DNA from: an uncultured Burkholderiales bacterium
Lineage (GTDB): Bacteria; Pseudomonadota; Gammaproteobacteria; Burkholderiales; Burkholderiaceae_C
Assembly: GCA_937927685.1 (NCBI GenBank)
Contig: CALBSC010000073.1
Location: 29,716-93,715, forward strand
Reading direction: 5' to 3'
Length of the DNA stretch: 64,000 nucleotides
Below the pieces are notes generated by a model, which saw only the letters and a program-made list of their open reading frames with translations, had not been told where the DNA came from and ran no database searches. Each line of letters starts with the position of its first letter. Position 1 is the stretch's first letter. Of the stretch, positions 35,752 through 44,508 are shown piece by piece. The position numbers were made by a program, and so were the translations under genes.

Positions 35752-37074
35752 ATGGCAAATTCGATTTTTGATGCCCCCCAACCCAGCGCGCTGGAGAACC
35801 TCCAGCGTGTTTTCCAGGCAGCGCGTGAGCCCTCGGCCGCCCACGTGTTCACCCGCTTGTACGAATCAGAGGCGTTGAGTGCCGCTCGCGCGGTGGATCA
35901 GCAGCGCCAGCGCGGCGACACGCTGGGCCCTTTGGCGGGATTGCCCGTCAGTGTGAAAGATTTGTATGACGTGGCTGGCGAAACCACCCGTGCCGGTGCC
36001 GTGGTCTGCGAAGGTGAGCCTGTGGCGCAGGCCGATGCGCCGGCGGTGGCGCGGTTGCGCCGTGCGGGCGCGCTCGTGATGGGCAAGACCTCGATGAGCG
36101 AGTTTGCCTTTTCCGGGGTGGGCTTCAATCCCCATGACGGTACCCCGCGCAACCCGGCCGACGCCGCTGTGTTTCGCATTCCCGGCGGATCGTCCTCGGG
36201 GGCCGCGGTGTCGGTGGCCCTGGGTCTGTGTGTGGCGGGTCTGGGCTCGGACACCGGAGGCTCGATCCGGATTCCGGCCGCCTTGTGCGGGCTGGTGGGG
36301 TTCAAGAACTCGCAGACGCGCGTGCCCACCGAGGGCGCCATGGCCTTGTCACGTACGCTAGACACGGTGTGCGCGATCACGCGCAGCGTGCGCCAGGCCC
36401 AGGTGGTCGACGGCGTGCTGTCTGGTCAGAGTTTGGAGGTGAGTGCCAAGCCCTTGTCAGCCTGCCGATTTCTGGTGCCGGATACCTTGATGTTCGATGA
36501 CATCGAGCCTGCTGTGGCCACCGCCTTCGAGCGCACCGCGCAAACCCTCTCGCGCCTGGGGGCCACCCTGGTGCATGCGCCGGCTCCCTGGGTGGCAGAG
36601 GTGGGAACCTTGAACGCCCCGGGTGGCTTGTCGCCCATCGAGGGGTGGGCCGAGCACCGGCACCGCATTGCCGCGCAGATGGAGCGGCTGGATGCCCGCA
36701 CGGCTGCCCGCATGGTGTTGGGGCGTGATGTGTCCGCCGCAGATTATCTGGAGTTGCTGCGCAACCGCCAGGCCTGGCGTGTGCGGGCCGAGCAGGCGTT
36801 GCACGGCTTCGACGCCCTGTTGTGCCCCACGGTGCCGATGGTGGCGCCTGCCCTGGAACCGTTGCTGGCCAGTGACGACGCCTTTTTTGCCGCCAACCGC
36901 CTGTTGCTGCGCAACACCTTTGTCATCAACTTCCTGGATGGCTGTTCCATCAGTTTGCCGTGCCATCAGCCCGGCGAGTTGCCGGTGGGGCTGATGCTCT
37001 CGGCGCCTGGCGGGCGCGACGCGGCGCTGCTGGGGCTGGCGATGAGTGTCGAGACGGCCCTGGCTCAGGGCTGA
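35752..37074 (+). CDS. Amidase (amidase signature family)
   Basis: This 440-aa protein carries the Ser-cisSer-Lys triad: Lys in PVSVKDLYD near residue 75, the cis-Ser in PGGSSSGAAVSVA, and the nucleophile in SDTGGSIRIPAA. It hydrolyses an amide to acid and ammonia; the family also includes GatA, but no gatB or gatC is nearby and length and context argue for a catabolic amidase. I use ATG 35752 rather than the upstream in-frame start. Confidence 0.9.
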   Translation: MANSIFDAPQPSALENLQRVFQAAREPSAAHVFTRLYESEALSAARAVDQQRQRGDTLGPLAGLPVSVKDLYDVAGETTRAGAVVCEGEPVAQADAPAVARLRRAGALVMGKTSMSEFAFSGVGFNPHDGTPRNPADAAVFRIPGGSSSGAAVSVALGLCVAGLGSDTGGSIRIPAALCGLVGFKNSQTRVPTEGAMALSRTLDTVCAITRSVRQAQVVDGVLSGQSLEVSAKPLSACRFLVPDTLMFDDIEPAVATAFERTAQTLSRLGATLVHAPAPWVAEVGTLNAPGGLSPIEGWAEHRHRIAAQMERLDARTAARMVLGRDVSAADYLELLRNRQAWRVRAEQALHGFDALLCPTVPMVAPALEPLLASDDAFFAANRLLLRNTFVINFLDGCSISLPCHQPGELPVGLMLSAPGGRDAALLGLAMSVETALAQG

Positions 37075-37177
37075 CCTTTCAAAAAGGGGAATGCGCTGTC
37101 ATCCGCCGACGCGTGGGCAGCGTTAAGGAATCAGGTCACAATCCACGATACCCCGTCAGCCCTTGCAGGAGAGTTCC

Positions 37178-37522
37178 ATGAAACGCAGCCTTTTGTTACT
37201 CGCGCTCAGTGGTGCCTTGGCCGTGGCGCCGTCTGCCTTCGCCCATGGCGGATGGGGGCATGGAGGTGGACACGGCTACTACGGCGGATCCGGTCGCTGG
37301 GTGGGCCCCGTCCTGGGGGCAGCTTTGGTGGGAACGGCGGTTTATGCCGCCACCTACCCCCGTGTGGTCTACAGCCAGCCGATGGTGATGGGGCCGACCG
37401 TGATGGCCGCGCCTCCCGTGGTGGTTGACCCCGCCCGAGTGGCCTACTTTTGCAACACCTACCAGCAGTACTACCCGAACGTGGCCACCTGCCCGGTGCC
37501 GTGGCAGGTGGTGCCGTATTAA
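37178..37522 (+). CDS. Small Gly/His-rich secreted protein, 114 aa
   Basis: It has a signal peptide (MKRSLLLLALSGALAVAPSAFA) followed by HGGWGHGGGHGYYGG, a possible metal-binding segment. A hydrophobic glycine-alanine stretch (VGPVLGAALVGTAVYAA) comes next, then a short cysteine-containing C-terminus with tyrosines. AGGAGAG precedes the start. Probably periplasmic or outer-membrane-associated; function unknown. Its last 4 bases overlap the convergent exonuclease stop. Confidence 0.8.
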   Translation: MKRSLLLLALSGALAVAPSAFAHGGWGHGGGHGYYGGSGRWVGPVLGAALVGTAVYAATYPRVVYSQPMVMGPTVMAAPPVVVDPARVAYFCNTYQQYYPNVATCPVPWQVVPY

Positions 37523-38439
37523 ATAACCCGTGTCTCCCGCTGTCCGCCCCGTTGCGAGTAGCGAATGGTGCCCCCGAGCGACTCAATCTCCACCGCCGCC
37601 TTGCGCTCGCCATAAACACGGCGGCGCAGCCACTGGGTTTCCTCCTGCAACTGTTCCTGGGTGGAGAGCAGGCGGGTCCAGCAACGCAGTTCGGGCGACC
37701 AGCGGTAGCCGCGCTGTTTCAGCAAATCCTTCGTCTCAAAGGGTGAGCCCAGCGCATAGAGCTTGAATTGCGCCTGGTTGAGGGTTTCCAGGATCGACAA
37801 CAGCACGGGCTGCTGGCGTTGCGGTAAACGCCGGCTGAGCAGTTCGAGCAAGGCGTGACAATCCGTCTCGGCACGGTGTGCCTCGTAAAAAAAGCCCTGC
37901 GTCTGCAGCAGGTACTCGAGTTTGGCGGACCCAAACCCCTCTTCTTTCCACGGCACATCCTTGACGCTGCAGGCCCAGGCCAGTTGTTCAAACACGGGCC
38001 AGCGGCTCTCCACAAAGGGACGATCGAAAGCGGCGTTGTGCGCCACCACCACCTGCACATCCCGCAGGAAGCGTTCCACGCGGGCATCGTCAATGCGTTG
38101 GCCCTGCACCATGTCGTCGGTGATGTGGTGGATGGCCGTGACTTCCGGTGGAATGGGAAAGCCGGGATCTTCGAGCTCGTCAAAGACCTCCAGCACCCGG
38201 TGCACCACACCGGAGACAGGGTCAAATTCAAACAGCAGCATGCCCAGTTCGATCACCCGGTCCTGCTGTGAGTTCAACCCGGTGGTTTCCGTGTCCAGCA
38301 CCACCCCCTTCATGAGGGGCGTGCCCGGCGCCACGTCCTCGTAGTGCAAGCGGGGCACCAGGCGGCGCAGGATGCGGTAATTCGGGCTGCGCTCCAAGGC
38401 CTGGGCCCAGCGCTCGTGTTCGTGATGGTCTTGGGTCAT
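37519..38439 (-). CDS. DnaQ-like 3'-5' exonuclease
   Basis: This 306-aa protein has the DEDDh exonuclease domain: VLDTETTGL (Exo I, near residue 47), HNAAFDRPFV (Exo II) and HRAETDCHALLEL (Exo III). It resembles DNA polymerase III epsilon or RNase T type proteins but has a roughly 90-residue C-terminal extension (GYRWSPELRCWTRLL) seen in a separate exonuclease subgroup. It probably degrades single-stranded nucleic acid ends. Confidence 0.9.
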   Translation of the reverse strand: MTQDHHEHERWAQALERSPNYRILRRLVPRLHYEDVAPGTPLMKGVVLDTETTGLNSQQDRVIELGMLLFEFDPVSGVVHRVLEVFDELEDPGFPIPPEVTAIHHITDDMVQGQRIDDARVERFLRDVQVVVAHNAAFDRPFVESRWPVFEQLAWACSVKDVPWKEEGFGSAKLEYLLQTQGFFYEAHRAETDCHALLELLSRRLPQRQQPVLLSILETLNQAQFKLYALGSPFETKDLLKQRGYRWSPELRCWTRLLSTQEQLQEETQWLRRRVYGERKAAVEIESLGGTIRYSQRGGQRETRVI

Positions 38440-38468
38440 GGGGTGCGTTGCCAGCAGGGGCTAAACCT

Positions 38469-39734
38469 TCAGGGGTGGGCAGGTGCGTGCCGCATCAGGG
38501 TCGGAAACAACAACGCCAGGGTCAGCATCGAGCATCCCCCCAGCGCGATGAGCATGCCCATGCCCAGCGAACCGGACAGGGTGGACGTGATGACCACCCC
38601 GATGGACTGGCCGGTGAACAGGGTGCCCGCAAACAATGACATGCCAATGCCCCGCATGCCCGGTGCCATTTCCGAGGCGTGGGCCTGCAACGTGTTGTGA
38701 AACATCGAAAACCCCACCCCCGACACCAGACTGGCCAGCGCCACCGCAGGCCACCAGGGACAGAACGCGATGGTGGCCAGTGACATGACGACCAGCGTTC
38801 CACCGCCACGGCACAGGCCGGTGGTGCCCAATCGGCGGATCACGTGTTTGGCTGCGAGCATGTACAGCACGCCACCCAGGCCAAACAGGCCGGCCAGCAC
38901 ACCGCTGTGGCTCAGGGAAATGTGCAGGCTTTCGTGCAGGTGCGAGGCCACCAGGGCGAACGCACCGAAAAAACTGGCGCCATGCAACAGCACGGTGCCC
39001 AGGATTCGACGCGCCCGCCGCTGGCTGAGCACGTGACGCGCCTGTTGCCATGGGGTGTGGCCGATGGCAGCGGCGTTTGTGGGCAGGTCGGCCCGCCGCT
39101 CCGTCCCCGGGCGTGCCCGTGGGTCCAACCACATCGTGCTGCCGGCCAGTAAAAAAAGCAGGCCGACAAAAGCAAACCCCCAGCGCCAGCCTGCGGTATC
39201 GGTGAAGACGCCGCCAATGATCTGACCACTCACCAGCCCCAGCATGGTGCCCAGGCCCACCCGGGCGAGGGTTTCCTGGCGGATCTCGTAGGGCGTGTTG
39301 TCTCCGACCCAGGCCATGGAGACCGGGATGATGGCGGCGGCAAACGCCGCCACCAGCACCCGGGAGGCCACCAGCCAGGTCAGGTCAGGGGCCAGTGCAC
39401 TGGCCAGACACCCCACACTGCACATCAGGGTGGTGAAGGCCACGACCCGGAATTTGCCGATCCGGTCCGCCAGGGGGCCGTACACGATTTGCATCAGGCC
39501 GTAGGCGATGGCAAAGAGCGAGATCACCCAGGCCACCTCTGCCAGATTGCTGTGAAATTCTTGCGCCAGGGCCGGCAGCATGGGGTCGCACATGCGCTGC
39601 ACGCTCATGCTGCAGCATGAGGCAAAAGCGAGGACCGGGATGGAGCGGGACAGGGAGGAAGACACGGGCAGGGGCGGCACAGAGGGGCGGGCAACGAAAG
39701 GCCCACGTGCAGGGATTATCTGGCATGGCGCCAT
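38469..39734 (-). CDS. MFS transporter, DHA1 type
   Basis: This 421-aa protein has about 12 membrane spans and the motif A GPLADRIGKFRVV after span 2. It looks like a drug or metabolite efflux carrier (YnfM-like). I take ATG 39734, 10 bases after a GGAGG; an upstream in-frame start at 39788 is less likely. The N-terminal 30 residues are hydrophilic. The substrate cannot be told. Confidence 0.85.
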   Translation of the reverse strand: MAPCQIIPARGPFVARPSVPPLPVSSSLSRSIPVLAFASCCSMSVQRMCDPMLPALAQEFHSNLAEVAWVISLFAIAYGLMQIVYGPLADRIGKFRVVAFTTLMCSVGCLASALAPDLTWLVASRVLVAAFAAAIIPVSMAWVGDNTPYEIRQETLARVGLGTMLGLVSGQIIGGVFTDTAGWRWGFAFVGLLFLLAGSTMWLDPRARPGTERRADLPTNAAAIGHTPWQQARHVLSQRRARRILGTVLLHGASFFGAFALVASHLHESLHISLSHSGVLAGLFGLGGVLYMLAAKHVIRRLGTTGLCRGGGTLVVMSLATIAFCPWWPAVALASLVSGVGFSMFHNTLQAHASEMAPGMRGIGMSLFAGTLFTGQSIGVVITSTLSGSLGMGMLIALGGCSMLTLALLFPTLMRHAPAHP

Positions 39735-39812
39735 CACATGACGACCTCCAGCAGGTGAAGTGCCGATCACAAGCGATGTAAGTGACACTCACACTGCGGC
39801 TAACATCGGGGG

Positions 39813-40415
39813 ATGCGTTCCTGGAAACATTGGAGTCTGGCCTTGATGCTGGCCGTGGCCCTCGGTCAGTGGGTCTGGACCGTCCTGCCCGTCCCCAGCG
39901 AGGCGAGGTCCCGTGAGCCGGCACAAGCCCCCTCAGCCGACCCTGCGTCGGGGGGCGAGGCGTCTGCCGCCCAGGTCCTGGGGGTTTACTTCACGCCGCC
40001 GGCGGGCGCTGGCAAAGCCCTGGTGCACTGGATTGATGATGCCCGGCAGGAAGTGCTGGTGCAGGCGTATGGTTTCACACACAACGCCATTGCGCAGGCC
40101 GTCTTGCGCGCCCACCAGCGTGGGGTTCGGGTGGCCGTGTTGCTGGACCAGAAAAGCAGTTCGACCAACCGCTATGTGATCGACCTGCTGGAGTCCAACC
40201 AGGTGGCGTTGCGTTTTGATGGTGAGCATGCCATCGCCCACAACAAGGTGATGGTGATCGACCAGCGCATCGTGGTGACCGGCAGCTTCAACTTCACCAA
40301 CTCGGCCGACACCCGCAATGCGGAAAACCTGCTGGTGCTGGAATCCCCCGCGCTGGCAGCGCGCTACCACGCCAACTGGCAGACCCATTGGGCGCATGGC
40401 TCCGGCCGGCCCTGA
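39813..40415 (+). CDS. Phospholipase D-family nuclease, secreted
   Basis: This 200-aa protein with a signal or anchor sequence (LALMLAVALGQWVWTVL) has a single HxKxxxxD motif (HNKVMVID) and GSFNFTNSADTRNAEN, matching Nuc of pKM101-type endonucleases, which work as homodimers. It probably cleaves phosphodiester bonds in the periplasm. The start is ATG 39813. Confidence 0.9.
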   Translation: MRSWKHWSLALMLAVALGQWVWTVLPVPSEARSREPAQAPSADPASGGEASAAQVLGVYFTPPAGAGKALVHWIDDARQEVLVQAYGFTHNAIAQAVLRAHQRGVRVAVLLDQKSSSTNRYVIDLLESNQVALRFDGEHAIAHNKVMVIDQRIVVTGSFNFTNSADTRNAENLLVLESPALAARYHANWQTHWAHGSGRP

Positions 40416-40595
40416 GCGGGGCGGCGTTGGGGTGGATGGTTCCAGGCTGGAAGCCTCTGAGCTGACGTTCCTCGGCCGAACGCCCTCACCTGAACGTCCT
40501 TGGCGGGGGCACTGCCCACTGGTGATGCGGGCCCGGACTGACGCCCGCGGCTGGATTTAGTCTGTCACCTCTAATGCGCGGCACACATGCTTCTC

Positions 40596-40639
40596 AACCG
40601 GATAAGGCCCCTTAAAATCCGGTTTATGCTGCACTGCAA
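40596..40639 (+). promoter_or_regulatory. Dyad and PhaR-like site upstream of the phasin gene
   Basis: The 281-base gap before the phasin contains AACCGGAT (40596-40603) inversely repeated as ATCCGGTT (40617-40624), with AAGG/CCTT nested inside, so it can form a long hairpin. Just after it, CTGC-ACT-GCAA at 40629-40639 is one base off the CTGC-N3-GCAG site known for PhaR, the phasin repressor in other proteobacteria. The PhaR assignment is inference. Confidence 0.4.
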
Positions 40640-40696
40640 CATGGGTGCTCTCATCCACTTGTGTTCCCTCATCAAAATTCATAACAGGAGATTTCC

Positions 40697-41242
40697 ATGA
40701 ACCTCACGCCCGAACAAATCATCGCCGCCAACAAAGCCAATCTGGAGACCCTGGTGGGTCTGACCAACAAGGCCTTCGCGGGGGTTGAGCAACTGATCGA
40801 ACTCAACCTGGCCGCTGCCAAGGCCGCCATGGCTGACAGCCAGCAGCAGACCCAGGCCGCTTTGTCCGTCAAGGACGCCCAGCAGCTGCTCGGCCTGCAA
40901 GCCAGCCTGTTCCAGCCGTTGGCTGAAAAGGCGGTTGCCTACAACCGCCACCTGGTTGAAATCGCCAGCAGCACTGGCTCCGACTTCACCAAGGCCTACG
41001 AAGCCCAGGTGCAAGGTGCTCAACACGCCTTCAACACGCTGGTCGACACCATGGCCAAAAACGCGCCGGCCGGTTCCGAGTCCGCCGTGGCTGCATTCAA
41101 AACCGCAGTGTCGGCTGGCACCAATGCGCTGGAAACGGTGCAAAAGGCTGTCAAGCAAGCCACCGATCTGACCCAGGCGCAGGTTCGCTCCATGAGCGAT
41201 CAAGTGGCGGGTGCCGCCAAATCTGCCGCCAAAAAGCGCTGA
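40697..41242 (+). CDS. Phasin family protein
   Basis: This 181-aa amphipathic-helix protein of the Phasin_2 family coats polyhydroxyalkanoate granules. It starts MNLTPEQIIAANKANLETL, is alanine-rich, has no cysteine, and ends in a lysine-rich KSAAKKR. AACAGGAGA precedes the ATG. The upstream dyad and candidate PhaR site fit regulated expression; the downstream hairpin is a strong terminator. It shows the strain makes PHA, although no synthase is in the window. Confidence 0.95.
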   Translation: MNLTPEQIIAANKANLETLVGLTNKAFAGVEQLIELNLAAAKAAMADSQQQTQAALSVKDAQQLLGLQASLFQPLAEKAVAYNRHLVEIASSTGSDFTKAYEAQVQGAQHAFNTLVDTMAKNAPAGSESAVAAFKTAVSAGTNALETVQKAVKQATDLTQAQVRSMSDQVAGAAKSAAKKR

Positions 41243-41278
41243 TTCTTCCTGTCTTCTGATCCGGGGGCGCTCCCCATG

Positions 41279-41301
41279 ACGGCACCTTCGGGTGCCGTTT
41301 T
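41279..41301 (+). terminator. Rho-independent terminator of the phasin gene
   Basis: ACGGCACC, tetraloop TTCG, GGTGCCGT and TTT form a perfect 8-bp stem with the extra-stable UUCG loop, 36 bases after the phasin stop. Confidence 0.9.
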
Positions 41302-41423
41302 CCTTGGTCAAAGGGCGCGCCGCACCAGGCTTTCGTCGGCTCAACGCACGGCCACGTTGGAGACACACCTGCGTTTGGCGCGGGCTTTTTATTGGATGAT
41401 TGGGGTTTGAGCACAAGCAGTCA

Positions 41424-42560
41424 ATGGGAGTGAGTGACGTGGATCAGGTCGATGCAGTGGTGATCGGTGCCGGTGTGGTGGGTCTCGCCGTGGCCCGAGC
41501 GTTGACTCAATCGTCCCGACTCGGCGTGAACGAATTGCTGGTGCTCGAGTCGCAGGAAGCGATTGGCATGGGCACCAGCTCGCGCAACAGCGAGGTGATT
41601 CACGCCGGCATCTATTACGCGGCCGGTTCGCTCAAGGCACAGTGTTGTGTGCAGGGGCGGCAACAACTCTATGCTTACGCCCAGGCGCGCGGTATTCCCC
41701 ACCGCCGCTGTGGCAAGCTGATTGTGGCCACCGAGACCGAGCAGATCGGTCAGCTCGAAGCCATCGTGCGCAAGGCCCAGGCCAACGGCGTGGACGACTT
41801 GCGCATCCTCTCGCGCGAGGAGGCGCAGGCGCTAGAACCCGCGTTGAATTGCAAGGCCGCCATTCTCTCGCCCAGCACCGGCATCATCGACAGCCACGCC
41901 TACATGTTGTCCCTGCAAGGTGACCTGGAGCAGGGCGGCGGCATGGTGGTGTGCCACAGTGCAGTGACTTCCGCCCGCTGTGAACCGGATGGCACCGTGT
42001 TGCGCATGGCCGATGGCACCGAGCTCAAGGCAAGGATCGTGGTCAACTCGGCAGGCGTCTACGCCCCAGGGCTGGCGGCCCGCTTTGAAGGCATGCCAGC
42101 CGAGCACCTGCCCACCGCTTATTACGCCAAGGGCAACTACTTCACGCTGAGTGGCAAGGCGCCATTTTCTCGCCTGATCTACCCGGTGCCTGAGGCGGCG
42201 GGTCTGGGTGTTCACCTGACCCTGGACCTGGGCGGTCAGGCCAAGTTCGGACCCGACGTGGAGTGGGTGGACGATCCCGAGCAACTGGCGGTGGACCCCA
42301 GCCGGTGCCGGGATTTTTATGCCGAGGTGCGACGCTACTGGCCCGCGCTGGCGGACGACAGTCTGCAGCCCGGGTACGCGGGCATCCGACCCAAATTGGG
42401 CGGGGCGGCCCAGCCGGCGGCGGATTTCGTGATCAGCGGACCTGCAGAACACGGCATGCCCGGTTTGGTGAACTTGTTTGGTATCGAATCGCCGGGCCTG
42501 ACCAGTTCATTGGTGCTGGCAGATCGCGTGGCAGCGCAACTCGAATGGGCGCTGGCCTGA
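41424..42560 (+). CDS. FAD-dependent oxidoreductase, L-2-hydroxyglutarate oxidase/DAO-like
   Basis: This 378-aa DAO-fold flavoprotein has the N-terminal FAD motif VVIGAGVVGLAVARAL, then GTSSRNSEVIHAGIYYAAGSLKA and a C-terminal GIESPGLTSSLVLADRVA. The second block is typical of the L-2-hydroxyglutarate dehydrogenase (LhgO) group. It would oxidise a 2-hydroxy acid or a related amine; the electron acceptor is not visible. Start at ATG 41424. Confidence 0.85.
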   Translation: MGVSDVDQVDAVVIGAGVVGLAVARALTQSSRLGVNELLVLESQEAIGMGTSSRNSEVIHAGIYYAAGSLKAQCCVQGRQQLYAYAQARGIPHRRCGKLIVATETEQIGQLEAIVRKAQANGVDDLRILSREEAQALEPALNCKAAILSPSTGIIDSHAYMLSLQGDLEQGGGMVVCHSAVTSARCEPDGTVLRMADGTELKARIVVNSAGVYAPGLAARFEGMPAEHLPTAYYAKGNYFTLSGKAPFSRLIYPVPEAAGLGVHLTLDLGGQAKFGPDVEWVDDPEQLAVDPSRCRDFYAEVRRYWPALADDSLQPGYAGIRPKLGGAAQPAADFVISGPAEHGMPGLVNLFGIESPGLTSSLVLADRVAAQLEWALA

Positions 42561-42640
42561 CGGCTTTCCACTCCACGGGTCATCACCCGATCAGCACCGG
42601 CTGATGACCGTCAGATCGGAGGGTTGGGGCAGGCGTCGCC

Positions 42641-43735
42641 TCAAGCCCGGGGCATGTCCCGCAGCGCCCGCGCACATTCGCTCACCAGCGCCGGACCGCG
42701 GTAGATCAGCCCGGTGTAGAGCTGCACCACGTCGGCACCGGCCTCGATCTTGCCCACCGCATCTGCACCGCTCAGGATGCCCCCCACGCCGATGATCGGA
42801 AAGTGCGGCCCCAGGCGTTGGCGCAATTGCCGGATCACGGCGTTGCTGCTGGCATACACCGGCGCGCCGGAGAGTCCACCGGTTTCCTCACCATGGGGCA
42901 AGCCCTTGACCTGCTCGCGTGAAATGGTGGTGTTGGTGGCAATGACGCCCCAGGCCTCGTCTTTGGAGCGATCGCCGGCCATGCCATGACGACGCAGGGT
43001 GGCCGCGATGAGGTCGATTTGCGGTTCGTCCAGGTCGGGCGCAATCTTGATGAATACCGGCACACGCTTGCTGTGCTGTCGCTGCAACAGCTCGCGCCGC
43101 TCACTCAGTGCGTGCAGCAACTCGTCCAGGGCCTGGTCCGATTGCAGGGCACGCAGGTTTTGCGTGTTGGGGCTGGAGATGTTGACGGTGACGTAGTCGG
43201 CATGGGGGTACACGCCATCCAGGCAGGCGAGGTAGTCGTCGGCCGCGCGCTCGATGGGGGTGGTGGCGTTCTTGCCAATGTTCAAGCCCAGCAGCAGGGG
43301 CGTGCCCGAGGCCTGGCGAAAGCGCGCCTGTTTCACGTTCTGAAGAAACACCTCCAGGCCTTCATTGTTGAAGCCCAGGCGGTTGATCAGTCCATCCACC
43401 TCGGGCAACCGGAAGATACGCGGCTTGGGGTTGCCCGGCTGCCCTTTGGGTGTGACCGTGCCAACCTCCACAAATCCGAAGCCCATGGCACCCAGGCCAT
43501 CGATACAGCGGGCGTTTTTGTCCAGCCCCGCAGCCAGCCCCACCCGGTTGGGAAAGCGCAGACCGGCCAGCGTGATGGGGTCATCGATGCGTGCCTGGGC
43601 ATAGGCCATGCGGCCCCAGTGGTGCTGGGTGCTGGCCAGCAGGTCCATGAGGCGCTCATGCGCCACTTCGGGGTCCATGGCAAACAGTGCGGAACGGGCC
43701 AGGGGGTAGAGCGAGGAAAGGTTGGGCAGAGCCAT
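42641..43735 (-). CDS. pyrD: Dihydroorotate dehydrogenase (quinone), class 2
   Basis: This 364-aa FMN enzyme oxidises dihydroorotate to orotate with quinone in the inner membrane, the fourth step of pyrimidine synthesis. The N-terminal 40 residues form the membrane-binding helices (SLYPLARSALFAMDPE). GLAAGLDKNA, VTPKGQPGNPKPR and VNISSPNTQNLR (active-site serine) follow, and GVGGILSGADAVGKIEAGA binds FMN. Length is normal. Confidence 0.96.
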   Translation of the reverse strand: MALPNLSSLYPLARSALFAMDPEVAHERLMDLLASTQHHWGRMAYAQARIDDPITLAGLRFPNRVGLAAGLDKNARCIDGLGAMGFGFVEVGTVTPKGQPGNPKPRIFRLPEVDGLINRLGFNNEGLEVFLQNVKQARFRQASGTPLLLGLNIGKNATTPIERAADDYLACLDGVYPHADYVTVNISSPNTQNLRALQSDQALDELLHALSERRELLQRQHSKRVPVFIKIAPDLDEPQIDLIAATLRRHGMAGDRSKDEAWGVIATNTTISREQVKGLPHGEETGGLSGAPVYASSNAVIRQLRQRLGPHFPIIGVGGILSGADAVGKIEAGADVVQLYTGLIYRGPALVSECARALRDMPRA

Positions 43736-43774
43736 GGATAATCAACCAGGTTGTAATTCACAGGATTTTCGCCG

Positions 43775-44458
43775 ATGTCGCAAGCGCTCTCCCAGGATGA
43801 ACTCAAGGCACGGGTTGGACAGGCCGCGCTGGCCTATGTGCCCGCCGGCGAAGTGGTGGGGGTGGGCACGGGCTCGACCGTCAACAAATTCATCGACGCG
43901 CTGGCCACCATCAAGGACCGTATCCGCGGGGCGGTCTCCAGCTCGGAGGCGTCCACCGCCCGTTTACGTGCAGCGGGCATCACCGTGTTCGAGGCGGAGG
44001 AGGTCGACAGCCTGTCCGTCTACATCGACGGTGCAGACGAAATTGACGCACACGGATACATGATCAAAGGGGGAGGCGCGGCCCTCACACGAGAGAAGAT
44101 TGTGGCGGCGCAGTCGCGACAGTTCATCTGCATTGCGGACGAGTCCAAACTGGTCAAGACCCTCGGCGCTTTTCCGCTGCCGGTGGAGGTCATCCCGATG
44201 GCCAGCGCGCGCATCATTCGGCAATTCGCTGCGCTGGGCGGTACCGCCCAGGTGCGACTCCAGGATGGCCAACCGCTGGTGACTGACAACGGCCAGCACA
44301 TCGTGGATGTCAAGGGTCTGCAGATCACCGATCCCTTGCGTTTTGAAACCGAGGTCAGTCAATGGCCCGGGGTGGTCACCGTGGGGGTGTTTGCCCACCA
44401 GAAAGCACAGGTCTGCCTGCTGGGGACATCGACCGGTGTGAAGACGCTGACCTTCTGA
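43775..44458 (+). CDS. rpiA: Ribose-5-phosphate isomerase A
   Basis: This 227-aa enzyme interconverts ribose-5-phosphate and ribulose-5-phosphate. It has VGVGTGSTVNKFIDAL, AVSSSEAST, YIDGADEIDAHGYMIKGGGAALTREKI and the catalytic region FICIADESKLV. It is divergent from pyrD with a 39-base gap. Nothing is unusual. Confidence 0.97.
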   Translation: MSQALSQDELKARVGQAALAYVPAGEVVGVGTGSTVNKFIDALATIKDRIRGAVSSSEASTARLRAAGITVFEAEEVDSLSVYIDGADEIDAHGYMIKGGGAALTREKIVAAQSRQFICIADESKLVKTLGAFPLPVEVIPMASARIIRQFAALGGTAQVRLQDGQPLVTDNGQHIVDVKGLQITDPLRFETEVSQWPGVVTVGVFAHQKAQVCLLGTSTGVKTLTF

Positions 44459-44508
44459 CAGCGCAGGCAGGCCTCAGGGCCTGTCCCGTGACGGAACGCA
44501 CGCCGCTT

